Source: Pseudooceanicola sp. (lineage in GTDB: Bacteria > Pseudomonadota > Alphaproteobacteria > Rhodobacterales > Rhodobacteraceae). Taken from it: DNA of 64,000 nt. The number at the start of each line of letters is the position of its first letter. Positions within the stretch are counted from its first letter, which is position 1. Positions 17,682 to 27,023 of this stretch are shown piece after piece. The notes beneath the pieces were generated by a model. That model did not search any database. It was not told where the DNA came from and worked only from the letters and a program-made list of their open reading frames with translations. The stretch is from assembly GCF_029213205.1 (NCBI RefSeq), contig NZ_JARGNH010000004.1, positions 1-64,000 on the forward strand, written 5' to 3'. Both the position numbers and the translations under genes were made by a program.

Positions 17682-17888
17682 TCAGGCCGCGTCTTCGTCC
17701 AGGTCGATGATGTCGGCCTGTGCGATCACTTCGCGATCGGCGTAATGCCCGCACGCGCCACAAACATGATGCGGGCGCTTCAGCTCACCGCAGTTCGGGC
17801 ATTCATTCGGGTTCGCGGCGACCAGCGCGTCATGGGCGCGACGGTTGTTGCGGCGCGACTTGGAAACTTTGTTCTGCTGGACAGCCAT
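17682..17888 (-). CDS. rpmF: 50S ribosomal protein L32
   Basis: Small ribosomal protein, 68 residues, with the basic N-terminus [20 protein letters not shown] and a four-cysteine zinc ribbon (CPNC and CGAC). Its place between yceD and plsX is the classic arrangement. Confidence 0.97.
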   Translation of the reverse strand: MAVQQNKVSKSRRNNRRAHDALVAANPNECPNCGELKRPHHVCGACGHYADREVIAQADIIDLDEDAA

Positions 17889-18112
17889 GTCACATTCTCA
17901 AGTTCATCTGGAGGGCTACAGCCCGGTTTCTCGGCCGGGCCGATTGGCCCGCATAACTCATCTGAGGCTCTTAGTCCGCCCAAGGCCCCGCATTCAACCC
18001 CAATTCCGGGAGAGGCGCGAAAATACTGCGGACAGACAGGGATGCAAGCGATTCTTTGCGGTGCCGGTGGGGGCTGGGTGGGCGCTGTGGCCGGGTGCCG
18101 GGCCGGGGGCGG

Positions 18113-18661
18113 TCAGTCCTCGTCGGTCAGCTTGTCGCGCAGGGCGGCGAGCCCGGCAAAGGGTTTCAGGTCGGCGTCGCGCAGCGGGGTGACCCCGGCA
18201 TCGGCGAATTCGCTGGTTTCGAGTGCGGCGTCCTCGGCGCGCGGATAGAGCGGCAACGCCAGCGCCAAAGCCTCGACCAGCACCGCCTCGACGTCGATCC
18301 TGTCGCCCAGCGGCTCAACATCGACATCCTCCGGCATCTCGGTCTCTTCCAGCGAGGTGGTGCTGTCGCGCAGTCCCGCGACATAGCGGCGCGTGACCTT
18401 TTCGTCGATCCGCGAGGTGACCGGGGCCAGGGTGACCACACAGGGCTGCACGACAGTGGCGCCGAGATCGCCGTCCAGCCGCCAGCCCTTGGCGCCCTCC
18501 GGGGTCAGAGTCCCGGAAAACCGCAGCTTTCGCAGCCCGATCAGCGCCAATTCCTCGGCGATCGCGGCGCGCGCGGCGGCATCTGGGGTGATCTCAAATG
18601 CGGTGGACCGGTTCGCGGCCAGGTCGGACACGCGAAAGGATGCCGATGTCGGGACATTCAT
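18113..18661 (-). CDS. yceD: YceD/DUF177 family protein
   Basis: Acidic 182-residue protein of the DUF177 family, conserved upstream of rpmF and linked to 23S rRNA/L32 handling in other bacteria. It begins MNVPTSASFRVSDLA; a DVDVEPLGDRIDVEAVLVEA segment near the middle and LYPR downstream are typical, though the usual cysteine pair is not obvious. The start at 18661 is chosen over an upstream frame extension. About 220 bases separate it from rpmF. Confidence 0.88.
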   Translation of the reverse strand: MNVPTSASFRVSDLAANRSTAFEITPDAAARAAIAEELALIGLRKLRFSGTLTPEGAKGWRLDGDLGATVVQPCVVTLAPVTSRIDEKVTRRYVAGLRDSTTSLEETEMPEDVDVEPLGDRIDVEAVLVEALALALPLYPRAEDAALETSEFADAGVTPLRDADLKPFAGLAALRDKLTDED

Positions 18662-18745
18662 AGCGTCTTGATCCTTTCTTGAACCGCTGTGCAGGGTTAT
18701 GTAAGCGTGATAGAGGGCCGCAACGGTCGGGACAAGAGGGTGGCG

Positions 18746-19204
18746 ATGCCGGGCATGACCAACGCAATCAGAACAGCGGCACTGGGTGCCTGCCTTGCGC
18801 TGACATTGGCCTGTACGCCGATTTACCGCGACCACGGCTATGTGCCCATTGACGAGGAACTGGCCCAGATCGTTGTCGGCAAGGACAATCGCCAGTCGGT
18901 TCTGGAAAAGATCGGCGAACCGGCGACCGGCGGCTTGCTGGAAGACAGCGGTTATTACTACATCCACAGCCGGATGCGCACCATTGGGCCGCGCCGCCCC
19001 GAGGTGATCGACCGCCAGGTGGTGGCGATCAGTTTCAACCAGCGCGGGTTGGTGTCCAATGTCGAACGCTTTGGCCTGAAGGATGGCAATGTGGTGCCGT
19101 TGTCGCGCCGGGTGACCTCATCCTCGGCCGCCAACAAGGGCTTTTTGCGCCAGCTTTTGGGCAATCTTGGCCGATTCTCGGCCAGTGACATGTTGGGTGG
19201 ATAA
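18746..19204 (+). CDS. bamE: Outer-membrane assembly lipoprotein BamE
   Basis: Accessory lipoprotein of the BAM complex, which inserts beta-barrel proteins in the outer membrane. A signal peptide with lipobox LTLAC (Cys near residue 23) precedes GYVPIDEELAQIVVGKDNRQ and VLEKIGEP, typical of the SmpA/OmlA domain. Start 18746 has AGAGGG upstream. It is divergent from yceD, the common alphaproteobacterial arrangement. Confidence 0.92.
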   Translation: MPGMTNAIRTAALGACLALTLACTPIYRDHGYVPIDEELAQIVVGKDNRQSVLEKIGEPATGGLLEDSGYYYIHSRMRTIGPRRPEVIDRQVVAISFNQRGLVSNVERFGLKDGNVVPLSRRVTSSSAANKGFLRQLLGNLGRFSASDMLGG

Positions 19205-19359
19205 CCTGTTTGGCGGCTGCTTTTTGCGGCGTCTCGGTGCGGCGTGGCCGTCGGGCCACGTCCGATCGTTGAATTAAGTCCCGTCGCCGGAATGTCATAT
19301 CTTGCAAGGCAGATGGCGGTGCCCATATTTGTTGGGTGGCCACCCGGGGGAGACCGGAC

Positions 19360-20097
19360 ATGCTGTCGCTGAACAAGGGGCGCTACATCGCCCGATTTGC
19401 CGAAAATTCCGATGATATTCGCGCCGCCCAACGGCTGCGCAGTCTGACGTTTGGCGGCGCGCCCGACGCGCCGCTGGATGAAGACGCCTTTGATGCGGTC
19501 TGCGAGCATGTTCTGGTCGAGGACCGGCGCAGCGGCACCTTGGTCTGCTGTTTTCGGATCCTGCCGCTGGCTGCTGCCGATGACATCGACCGCAGCTATT
19601 CCGCGCAATATTATGAGCTTTCGGCGCTCAAGGATTTCGATGGCCCGATGCTGGAAATCGGCCGGTTCTGCGTGCATCCGGACTGGCGTGACGCGGATAT
19701 CCTACGCGTCGCCTGGAGCGTGGTGACCCATTACGTCGACGACAATGGCGTCGAGCTGCTGTTTGGTTGTTCGTCGTTCCACGGCACCGACGCCAAGCAA
19801 TATTACGACGCTTTCGCAATGCTGAAAGACGGCCACCTGGCCCCGGCCCGCTGGCTGCCCCGGGTCAAGGCGCCGAAGGTGTTCCAATTTGCAAAACGGC
19901 TGCGGCGCAAGCCGGATGCGAAACGCGCGATGCTGGGGATGCCGCCGCTGCTCAGGACCTATCTGCTGATGGGCGGCTGGGTCAGTGACCATGCGGTGGT
20001 GGATGCGCAGATGAACACGCTGCATGTCTTTACCGGGCTGGAAATCCGCACCATCCCGGACGCGCGCAAACGCCTGTTGCGGGCTATCGCCGGTTAG
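19360..20097 (+). CDS. olsB: GNAT-type N-acyltransferase, OlsB-like
   Basis: Member of the hemolysin-like acyltransferase group, in which OlsB transfers a 3-hydroxyacyl chain from ACP to ornithine to begin ornithine-lipid synthesis. Visible family parts are RYIARFAENSDDIRAAQRLR (about 8-27), CEHVLVEDRRSGTLVCCFRIL (split about 48-68) and EIGRFCVHPDWRD (about 100-112). Start 19360 has GGGGGAGA upstream. No olsA acyltransferase is adjacent; the next gene is phaZ on the other strand. It could act on another amino acid. Confidence 0.8.
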   Translation: MLSLNKGRYIARFAENSDDIRAAQRLRSLTFGGAPDAPLDEDAFDAVCEHVLVEDRRSGTLVCCFRILPLAAADDIDRSYSAQYYELSALKDFDGPMLEIGRFCVHPDWRDADILRVAWSVVTHYVDDNGVELLFGCSSFHGTDAKQYYDAFAMLKDGHLAPARWLPRVKAPKVFQFAKRLRRKPDAKRAMLGMPPLLRTYLLMGGWVSDHAVVDAQMNTLHVFTGLEIRTIPDARKRLLRAIAG

Positions 20098-20161
20098 ATC
20101 GCAATCGTATCAGGCCGGGTGGGGCGGCGTTGCGCCCCACCGGACGTGGTGTATTTTGGGT

Positions 20162-21424
20162 TTATTGGGCGACTGTCAGCTTGGCCTTGGCCGCTTCGGC
20201 ATTGCTATCGATGAAATCCATCACCAGGGGCCGGATGTTGTTGCGCCAGGACTTGCCGGCAAAGATGCCGTAATGTCCGGCGCCCGGTTCGACATGCCAG
20301 GCCTTTTTCGACTCGGGCAACCCGGTCAGCAGATCCAGTGCCGCCTTGCATTGACCGGGCGCGGAAATGTCGTCCTTTTCGCCCTCGACGGTCTTGACCG
20401 CGACCCGGGTGATCGCGCCGATATCCACCTTGTGACCATCAACGACAAAATCGTTCTTGGCGATCTCGCCCTCTTTAAAGATGCGGTGCACAGTGGTCAG
20501 GTAGAATTCTGCCGTCATGTCCATCACCGCCAGATATTCGTCATAGAACCGGTTGTGTGCATCGTGATCCGAGGCTTCGTTCCGCGCGACGCGGAACATC
20601 TGATCGGTGAAGGCCTTGGAATGGCGGTCCGAGTTCATCGATATGAAAGACGACAATTGCAGCAGGCCGGGATAGACTTTGCGCCCGACACCGGCATGGC
20701 TGAAGCCGACGCGCTGGATCATCGTCTCTTCCAGGGTGCCCATGGTGACGCGGTTGCCGAAATCTGTGACATCGGTCGGGGTGGCATCCGGGTCGATCGG
20801 GCCGCCGATCAGGGTCAAGGTGCGCGGCTGCGCCTCTGGTTCGAGCTCGGCCAGATAGGCGGTGGCGGCCAGGGTCAGTGGCGCCGGCTGGCAGACCGCG
20901 ATGACATTGATCTCGGGCCCCAGCTCTTTCATGAAATCAACCAGGTAGAGGGTGTAGTCCTCGATGTCGAATTTGCCAGCCGACACCGGGATGTCGCGGG
21001 CATTGTGCCAGTCGGTGATATAGAGTTCGCAATCCGGCAGCAGCGATTGCACGGTTGAGCGCAGCAGCGTGGCGTAATGGCCAGACATCGGCGCGACCAG
21101 CAGGATTTTGCGCAGCTTGGCGTCGCGACCGGCAACTTTGAAATGGATGAGATCGCCGAACGGGCGCTCGATCACCTTTTCAATCGTGACCAGGTGGTCG
21201 CGGCCATCTTCGCAGGTGACCGAATGAATGCCCCAGTCCGGCTTGGCCGCCATCCGCGCGAAGCTGCGTTCGGCGACTTCGCCCCAGGCGGCCATCATTT
21301 GCAGGCCGGGGTTGGGAACCATAGCGAAGGCCGGGTAGGAGGCCATCGCCTGAGCGGTTGCGCCCAGCCATTGGTTGGTGTTGCGCACCGTCTCCATAAG
21401 GTCGTAAGTTGCCATAAAGCGCAT
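20162..21424 (-). CDS. phaZ: Intracellular polyhydroxyalkanoate depolymerase
   Basis: Mobilises stored PHA granules by ester hydrolysis. The alpha/beta-hydrolase protein starts MRFMATYDLMETVRNTNQWL and resembles PhaZ1-type enzymes: RKILLVAPMSGHYATLLRST holds the conserved PMSGH segment, and VEPGAGHYGIFAG carries the C-terminal His. Start 21424 has GGAGAC upstream on the minus strand. It is divergent from phaC, sharing about 110 bases. Confidence 0.92.
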   Translation of the reverse strand: MRFMATYDLMETVRNTNQWLGATAQAMASYPAFAMVPNPGLQMMAAWGEVAERSFARMAAKPDWGIHSVTCEDGRDHLVTIEKVIERPFGDLIHFKVAGRDAKLRKILLVAPMSGHYATLLRSTVQSLLPDCELYITDWHNARDIPVSAGKFDIEDYTLYLVDFMKELGPEINVIAVCQPAPLTLAATAYLAELEPEAQPRTLTLIGGPIDPDATPTDVTDFGNRVTMGTLEETMIQRVGFSHAGVGRKVYPGLLQLSSFISMNSDRHSKAFTDQMFRVARNEASDHDAHNRFYDEYLAVMDMTAEFYLTTVHRIFKEGEIAKNDFVVDGHKVDIGAITRVAVKTVEGEKDDISAPGQCKAALDLLTGLPESKKAWHVEPGAGHYGIFAGKSWRNNIRPLVMDFIDSNAEAAKAKLTVAQ

Positions 21425-21533
21425 TGTCGTCTCCGTTGGTTCGGGCGTGCCCGGCTTTTCCGCCGCATTGCCTCCCGCGTCAGGTGACGTCTCGCGATGC
21501 TGCACAGCAGCAATCTAGGAGGGATTCGTCGCC

Positions 21534-23351
21534 ATGGCAACTCAGGACAATGAAAATGGCCAGGCAGCACCGGATTCGGAGCATCTGGACCGGTTGCATG
21601 AAAACCTCGCCCGGGTCGAGGAACTGTCGCAACGGCTGGTCAACGCCTTTTCACGCCGCGATGCCGCACGACCGGAATTGAACGCCCCGGACCCCAGCGT
21701 CTTTTCCAAGGCGGCCGGGGCCTATTGGAGCGAGATGCTGCAGGACCCGGCCAAGATATTCGAGCATCAGCTCGAATATTGGGGCAAGTCGGTCAAGCAT
21801 TTCATCGAGGCGCAGCAGGTGTTGGCCAAGGGCGCGTTGGTCGCCCCCGAGGATGACGGGCCCGAGGATCCGCGATTTTCCAATCCGCTCTGGCGCAGCA
21901 ATCCCTATTTCAATTTCGTCAAACAGCAATACCAGCTGAACGCCCAGGCGATCGGGCAGGCGGTGCAGGACAGCGAGGGGCTTGACCCGCTGGAACGCAA
22001 GCGTCTGACCTATTTCGCCAATCAGATCGTCGACATGATGGCGCCGACCAATTTTCTGGCCACCAACCCGGACGCGCTGGAAAAGGCCGCCGCGACCGAA
22101 GGCCAGAGCCTGATCGACGGGCTGGAAAACCTGGTTCGCGACATCGAGGCGAATGACGGCGAATTGCTGGTGCGGCTGGCGGATGAGACCGCGTTCCAGC
22201 TGGGCGAGAATATCGCCGCATCGCCGGGGCAGGTGGTTTACCGCAACCAGATGCTTGAACTGATCCAATATGCGCCAAGCACCGAAACCGTCCATGCCAC
22301 GCCGCTGATCATCTTTCCGCCCTGGATCAACAAATTCTACATTCTCGACCTCAAGGCGCAGAATTCGATGATCAAATGGATCGTCGACCAGGGCTTTACC
22401 CTGTTCGTCGTGTCCTGGGTCAACCCCGATCCGACCTATCGCGAAACCGCGCTTGAGGATTATATCGAGGATGGGTTCCTGGCCGCGGTCCGCGAGGTCA
22501 AGGCGATTACCGGCCAAAAACAGGTGAACGCCGTCGGTTATTGCATCGCCGGCACCACCTTGGCGATCACCCTGTCGTTGATGAAAAAGCGCGGCGACAC
22601 CTCGATCAAATCCGCGACCTTCTTTACCGCGCTCACCGATTTTTCCGAACAGGGCGAATTCACCCCCTTCCTGCAGGATGATTTCATCGACGGGATCGAG
22701 GCCGAGGTGGCCGAGCGGGGCTATCTGCGCAGCCATATCATGTCTCGGACCTTTTCGTTCCTGCGCTCCAACGACCTGGTTTATCGCCCGGCGATCCGAT
22801 CCTACATGATGGGCGAGGCGCCACCGGCGTTTGACCTGCTCTATTGGAACGGCGATGGCACCAACCTGCCGGGCAAGATGTCGGTGCAATATCTGCGCAA
22901 CCTCTGCCAGAAGAACCTGTTCGCCTCGGATGGGTTGCCGATGTTCGGCGAGACGCTGCGCCTCAGTGACGTGGATCTGCCGATCTTTGCGGTGACCTGC
23001 CAGACCGATCACATCGCCGCCTGGCGGGATTGCTATCGCGGCATGCAGAATACCAGCTCGACCGCGCTGACCTTTGTGGTGTCCGAATCCGGCCATATCG
23101 CCGGGATCGTCAATCCGCCGTCAAAGATGAAATACGGCCATTACACCAATGCCGACACCAGCCCAGATGCGGAAGGCTGGTTTGCGGCGGCGAAATTCCA
23201 TGAAGGAAGCTGGTGGCCGCGCTGGGGCAAATGGCTGGCTACGCGGTCGGGCAAGAAGATTGCGGCCCGGGAGCCCGGTGATTCGAGCCATCCAGCCCTG
23301 TGCCCGGCGCCGGGCACCTATGTGCACCCGGCCGAGAAGGCTGATTTATAA
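21534..23351 (+). CDS. phaC: Class I polyhydroxyalkanoate synthase
   Basis: Polymerises (R)-3-hydroxyacyl-CoA into PHA on granule surfaces. The lipase-like box is GYCIAG with catalytic Cys337; the motif FPPWINKFYILDL near 261-273, the Asp region near FAVTCQTDHIAAWRD, and the His in SESGHIAGIVNPP complete the triad. Length of 605 fits class I. AGGAGG precedes the ATG. With phaZ, phaP and phaR it forms a complete PHA metabolism locus. Confidence 0.96.
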   Translation: MATQDNENGQAAPDSEHLDRLHENLARVEELSQRLVNAFSRRDAARPELNAPDPSVFSKAAGAYWSEMLQDPAKIFEHQLEYWGKSVKHFIEAQQVLAKGALVAPEDDGPEDPRFSNPLWRSNPYFNFVKQQYQLNAQAIGQAVQDSEGLDPLERKRLTYFANQIVDMMAPTNFLATNPDALEKAAATEGQSLIDGLENLVRDIEANDGELLVRLADETAFQLGENIAASPGQVVYRNQMLELIQYAPSTETVHATPLIIFPPWINKFYILDLKAQNSMIKWIVDQGFTLFVVSWVNPDPTYRETALEDYIEDGFLAAVREVKAITGQKQVNAVGYCIAGTTLAITLSLMKKRGDTSIKSATFFTALTDFSEQGEFTPFLQDDFIDGIEAEVAERGYLRSHIMSRTFSFLRSNDLVYRPAIRSYMMGEAPPAFDLLYWNGDGTNLPGKMSVQYLRNLCQKNLFASDGLPMFGETLRLSDVDLPIFAVTCQTDHIAAWRDCYRGMQNTSSTALTFVVSESGHIAGIVNPPSKMKYGHYTNADTSPDAEGWFAAAKFHEGSWWPRWGKWLATRSGKKIAAREPGDSSHPALCPAPGTYVHPAEKADL

Positions 23352-23380
23352 GAAAATTTCCTGAGTTTTCCAGAAATATG

Positions 23381-23419
23381 CTGCGTCGCAGAAATTTCAC
23401 TTGAAATGCTGCGCTGCAG
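23381..23419. promoter_or_regulatory. Pair of candidate PhaR operators upstream of the phasin gene
   Basis: Two perfect CTGC-N3-GCAG palindromes lie 28 bases apart, at 23381-23391 (spacer GTC) and 23409-23419 (spacer GCT). As I recall, PhaR of Paracoccus denitrificans binds TGC-rich sites of this form upstream of phaP and its own gene. The phasin start is 72 bases further on, so binding here would fit repression of phaP. Confidence 0.7.
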
Positions 23420-23490
23420 CATGCATATTCTAAGCAACGGAAACAACACCGGGGCGCATGGTTCCGGATGCCAGGAAAAGGATCAAACCA

Positions 23491-23934
23491 ATGGCCAAGA
23501 CGCAAGATTTCACCGCGATGATGAAAGACATGATGGGCGCAATGCCGGTCGACACCAGCGCGTTTGACGATGCATTCAAAACCCAAGCCTCGCTGAGCGA
23601 GAAACTGTCGGGTGTTTATTTGGATGCCGCTGACAAATCCGCCGAGATCACCTCGAAATGGACCAAGGACACCCTGTCCAAAGTCACCGAAATGACCAAA
23701 GCCAAATCCGAGCCTGCAGATTACGCCAAGGCAATTACCGATTTCGCTTCGACCTACGCGGAAATGTCGGCCGAGCACATGGCCGCTTTCGCTGAAATCG
23801 CGAAAAAAGTTCAATCCGAAGCCATGGAACTGATGATGGCCGCAGGCAAAGACCTGACCGAAGAAGCGTCGGCAGCTGTCAAGAAAGCCACCAAAGACGT
23901 GACCACCGCGACCAAAAAAGCGGCGGCCAAATAA
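23491..23934 (+). CDS. phaP: Phasin
   Basis: Granule-coating protein of 147 residues, Ala/Lys/Glu-rich and predicted to be wholly helical, typical of alphaproteobacterial PhaP. It begins MAKTQDFTAMMKDMMGAM and ends with a Lys/Ala-rich tail (KKATKDVTTATKKAAAK), with heptad-like hydrophobic spacing between. AGGAAAAGGA precedes the ATG. Candidate PhaR sites lie upstream and a strong hairpin terminator follows. Confidence 0.9.
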   Translation: MAKTQDFTAMMKDMMGAMPVDTSAFDDAFKTQASLSEKLSGVYLDAADKSAEITSKWTKDTLSKVTEMTKAKSEPADYAKAITDFASTYAEMSAEHMAAFAEIAKKVQSEAMELMMAAGKDLTEEASAAVKKATKDVTTATKKAAAK

Positions 23935-23987
23935 GTCACGACATTGCACCCCCACGCTCCTCCCTAGTTCAGGGGTGCAATGGGATT

Positions 23988-24013
23988 GGGCGGGCCTTGG
24001 GCCCGCCCTTTCT
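23988..24013 (+). terminator. Rho-independent terminator after phaP
   Basis: Perfect nine-base-pair stem GGGCGGGCC / GGCCCGCCC with loop TTG at 23997-23999, followed by TTTCTGTTTT. It separates the abundant phasin transcript from phaR. Confidence 0.85.
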
Positions 24014-24118
24014 GTTTTCGGTCTATGAGAAAACCCAGCACAATCGTGCATTCCGCATGGATTTCAGCGCGATGCCGACATTTGCTTTCTTTTTTCAAAT
24101 TGCTGGCCTAGGCTTTGC

Positions 24119-24130
24119 TGCAGTGCTGCA
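24119..24130. promoter_or_regulatory. Candidate PhaR site in the phaR leader
   Basis: The palindrome TGCAG-TG-CTGCA lies 18 bases before the GTG start of phaR. It shares the TGC/GCA core of the phaP operators and fits autoregulation, although the arm order differs from the CTGC-N3-GCAG form. Confidence 0.45.
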
Positions 24131-24147
24131 TGACCGGAGGACGCGCC

Positions 24148-24735
24148 GTGGCTGACAAGACTAACCCGTTGTTGATCAAGCGCTACGCCTCGCGCCGGCT
24201 CTATAACACCGAGACTTCGGACTATGTGACGCTTGAGGACATCTCGGGATTCATTCGCGATGGCCGCGAGGTGCAGATCGTCGATCTGAAATCCGGCGAC
24301 GACCTGACCCGGCAATATCTGTTGCAGATCATCACCGAACATGAGGGGCGCGGCGAAAACGTGCTGCCATTGAGGGTGCTGAACGATCTGGTGCGCAGCT
24401 ACACCACCCAGGCCTCGACCGTGGTGCCGCAATTCCTGCAGATGTCCTATGACATGCTGCGCGATGGTCAATCCAAGATCATGGAAAACATGACCAGCAT
24501 CAACCCGATGACAAAAATGCCCGGGTTCGACGCGATGCAAGCCCAGCAAGAGGCGTTTCTGAAGGCGATAACCGGCGGTTTCTCTGGGGGCTGGAACGGC
24601 CCGGCACAGGCGCCGACCGACGAGCAACCGGCGGCAACCGGCACATCCAAACCCGCCGCCAAGGACGAGGATCTGGACGCGATCAAGAAACAGCTGGCCG
24701 CGTTGCAAAAGAAACTGTCCGACCTCGACGTCTGA
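24148..24735 (+). CDS. phaR: PHA synthesis repressor PhaR
   Basis: DNA- and PHA-binding repressor of phasin genes. The N-terminal domain IKRYASRRLYNTETSDYVTL (about 9-28) and DLTRQYLLQIITEHE (about 60-74) are highly typical; a helical PHA-binding region and a coiled-coil C-terminus (DAIKKQLAALQKKLSDL) follow. I chose GTG at 24148 because GGAGGA at 24136-24141 is well placed; an ATG at 24133 lies upstream of that site. The lysR gene begins six bases after the stop. Confidence 0.93.
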   Translation: MADKTNPLLIKRYASRRLYNTETSDYVTLEDISGFIRDGREVQIVDLKSGDDLTRQYLLQIITEHEGRGENVLPLRVLNDLVRSYTTQASTVVPQFLQMSYDMLRDGQSKIMENMTSINPMTKMPGFDAMQAQQEAFLKAITGGFSGGWNGPAQAPTDEQPAATGTSKPAAKDEDLDAIKKQLAALQKKLSDLDV

Positions 24736-24741
24736 TCCAGG

Positions 24742-25707
24742 ATGGCCGAGAATACCGGACGGATCACCCTGTGGGGGATCGAAGTGTTTGTCGCCACGGC
24801 CGAGGAACGTTCGATCTCGGCCTCGGCGCGGCGTCTGGGGGCCAGCCCCTCCGCCGTATCCCAGCAATTGACCAATCTTGAAACCGCGCTTGGCGCGACG
24901 CTGTTGCTGCGTAATGCCCGCCCGATTGTGCTGACCGCCGCGGGCGAGGCGTTTCGCCGCCGGGCCGAGGCGATCCTGAACGAAGCGGCGCAGGCGCGGG
25001 CCGAGGTGCAGTCGCAGAGCGGCAAGTCGCTGTCGCGGCTGCGGTTGGGGATGATCGACGATCTTGAGGCCGATATCACCCCGCGGCTGCTGACCCGGCT
25101 GGCCGGGCAATTGGAGGGGTGCCAGTTCCTGCTGGAAACCAACGCCAGCCATATGCTCTATGACCAGCTCGACGCGCAGGCGCTGGATGTGATCGTTGCC
25201 GCCGAAATGGGGCCGGTGCCGCCCTGGGCCGAGGTGCATCCGCTCTGGTCCGAGGATTTCGTGATCGCGGTGAAACAGGGCGATCTGACGCCGGGGGGCG
25301 ATATCCTGAGCCAGCTGCGGATGCGGCCGCTGGTGCATTACACCACCCGCCACCACATGGGGCGGCTGGTGGCGGCGCATCTGACCCAGCAGGATCTGAC
25401 CCTGGCGCATCGCTTCGAGCTCGACAGTTATCACGCGCTGCTGGCGATGGTGGCGCAGGGCGAGGGTTGGACCATCCTGCCACCACTGGCCCTGATGCGG
25501 GCAAGGCGGTTGTTGCCGGGGCTGGAGATTCTGCCGCTGCCGTTTGCGCCGCTGACCCGGCGGATCGTGCTGAGCGCCCGGGCCGGGGCCCTGCTGGATC
25601 TGCCCGAACGGATCGCCGCCGAGGTGCGCAGGCTGCTCTGCGATATCGTCCTCAGCGCCGCCGAAGCGGCCCATCCGGCGCTGAAGGGCACGGTGCGCTG
25701 CCTCTAG
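24742..25707 (+). CDS. LysR-family transcriptional regulator
   Basis: Typical 321-residue LysR protein. The winged helix-turn-helix is at about 10-70 (EVFVATAEERSISASARRLG, then ASPSAVSQQLTNLE), followed by a linker helix and a substrate-binding domain from about residue 92 (LRLGMIDDLEADITPRLL). It begins six bases after phaR and converges on the DegT-type gene, whose stop is one base away. Control of the gamma-glutamyl cluster is plausible, but neither divergence nor a visible site supports it. Confidence 0.92.
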   Translation: MAENTGRITLWGIEVFVATAEERSISASARRLGASPSAVSQQLTNLETALGATLLLRNARPIVLTAAGEAFRRRAEAILNEAAQARAEVQSQSGKSLSRLRLGMIDDLEADITPRLLTRLAGQLEGCQFLLETNASHMLYDQLDAQALDVIVAAEMGPVPPWAEVHPLWSEDFVIAVKQGDLTPGGDILSQLRMRPLVHYTTRHHMGRLVAAHLTQQDLTLAHRFELDSYHALLAMVAQGEGWTILPPLALMRARRLLPGLEILPLPFAPLTRRIVLSARAGALLDLPERIAAEVRRLLCDIVLSAAEAAHPALKGTVRCL

Positions 25708-25708
25708 A

Positions 25709-26926
25709 TCAGGTGCCGAACTGCCGGTCGGTGCCGCCCATCACCGCCTCGACCGCCGCCAGAATGGCGTCGCCGATCCAGTCCAGGTCTGGTCGCGTCA
25801 GCCGGGCCGGCAGGCGGGTATCACAGGCCTTCATCAGCATCGACCGGGTGCGCGGCAGATCCGGGGTCTTGCCGAGGAATTCCCAGTTCCAGAACGCCCG
25901 CGCGTTGTCGCTGGACAGGCCAAAGACCTGGATCGAGACGCCGCGTTCGGCGGCGGCGGCCTGAAAGGCGCGGGTCTGGTCGACGGTCGGCCCCTCGAGG
26001 TTGAATTGCAGCGAATCCGGCGCCCGCTGTTCCGGGCCGAGCTTGTCAGGCACCGAGATCCAGGGTGAGGCATTGAGCCGCGCCGCCAGGTAATCGTGAT
26101 TGCGCCGCCCATCGCGCACCCGGCGCGGCACCTCGGCCAGCTGCGGGCGCACGATCGCGGCGGCGAGGTTGGACAGCCGGGTGTTGTAAAGCGGCAGCTT
26201 GTTCTGCCAGCGGGCAAAGGCCTGCTCAAGCTCGGGCGAATTGTCACCCTGCGGGCCTTTGTGCTTCTTCCAGTTATGCTCGTAAGCCCCCGACATGATC
26301 ACGGCGCGGGCGATGAGTTCCGGGTCATCGGTGATCAGGATGCCGCCTTCGCCGGAATTCAACAGCTTGTAGGATTGGAACGAAAAACAGCCGATCCGCC
26401 CGATGGTGCCGATCTTGCGCCCGTGCCAGCTGGTGCCCAGCGAATGCGCCGCGTCCTCGATCACCGGCAGGTCGGCGGCTTCGGACAGGGCCATGATCGC
26501 ATCCATATCCGAGGTATGGCCACGCATATGGCTGATCATCACCGCATCGGCGCCGGGCAATTTGGCGGCGAAATCCTCAAGATCGATCCGGTAATTGTCG
26601 CCGACCTCGACCAGCACCGGCTGGCAATCGGCATGCAGGATGGCCGAAGGCACGGCGGCAAAGGTGAAGGCCGGGATCAGCACCCTTGCATCGCGCGGCA
26701 GATCAAGCGCCTTCAGTGACAGGAACAGCGCCGCCGAGCAGGAGGCGGTGGCCAGCGCGTATTTCGCGCCCATCATATCGGCGAATTCGCGTTCCAGCAG
26801 TGCCACCGGCGCGTCGTCTGCGGCGGTGTAGCGGAACAGATCGCCGGAGCTGAGCAGGCGGTCGATCTCGGCACGGGCGGACTCCGGGATCGGTTCGGCA
26901 TCATAGACGTTTGGCGGCTGAGTCAT
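25709..26926 (-). CDS. DegT/DnrJ/EryC1/StrS-family PLP enzyme
   Basis: Fold-type I PLP enzyme of the sugar-aminotransferase-like group, 405 residues. Visible are the cofactor region TASCSAALFLSLKAL (about 60-74), FAKLPGADAVMISHMRG, the Asp and His of VIEDAAHSLGTSW (about 155-167), and the Schiff-base Lys in FSFQSYKLLNSGEGG (about 181-195). This family normally aminates nucleotide sugars, but no sugar genes are nearby. It lies about 175 bases downstream of the PuuB-like gene on the same strand, with a dispersed repeat between, so it may belong to that amine cluster. Confidence 0.85.
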   Translation of the reverse strand: MTQPPNVYDAEPIPESARAEIDRLLSSGDLFRYTAADDAPVALLEREFADMMGAKYALATASCSAALFLSLKALDLPRDARVLIPAFTFAAVPSAILHADCQPVLVEVGDNYRIDLEDFAAKLPGADAVMISHMRGHTSDMDAIMALSEAADLPVIEDAAHSLGTSWHGRKIGTIGRIGCFSFQSYKLLNSGEGGILITDDPELIARAVIMSGAYEHNWKKHKGPQGDNSPELEQAFARWQNKLPLYNTRLSNLAAAIVRPQLAEVPRRVRDGRRNHDYLAARLNASPWISVPDKLGPEQRAPDSLQFNLEGPTVDQTRAFQAAAAERGVSIQVFGLSSDNARAFWNWEFLGKTPDLPRTRSMLMKACDTRLPARLTRPDLDWIGDAILAAVEAVMGGTDRQFGT

Positions 26927-27023
26927 TTTCGGCTTTCCTGAACTGCTCTTTCAGATTTTCTAAACGACGCGACCCGCTTCGCACAATGAAAAATCCGGTT
27001 ATCCGGCGTAAACCGGCGAGATC

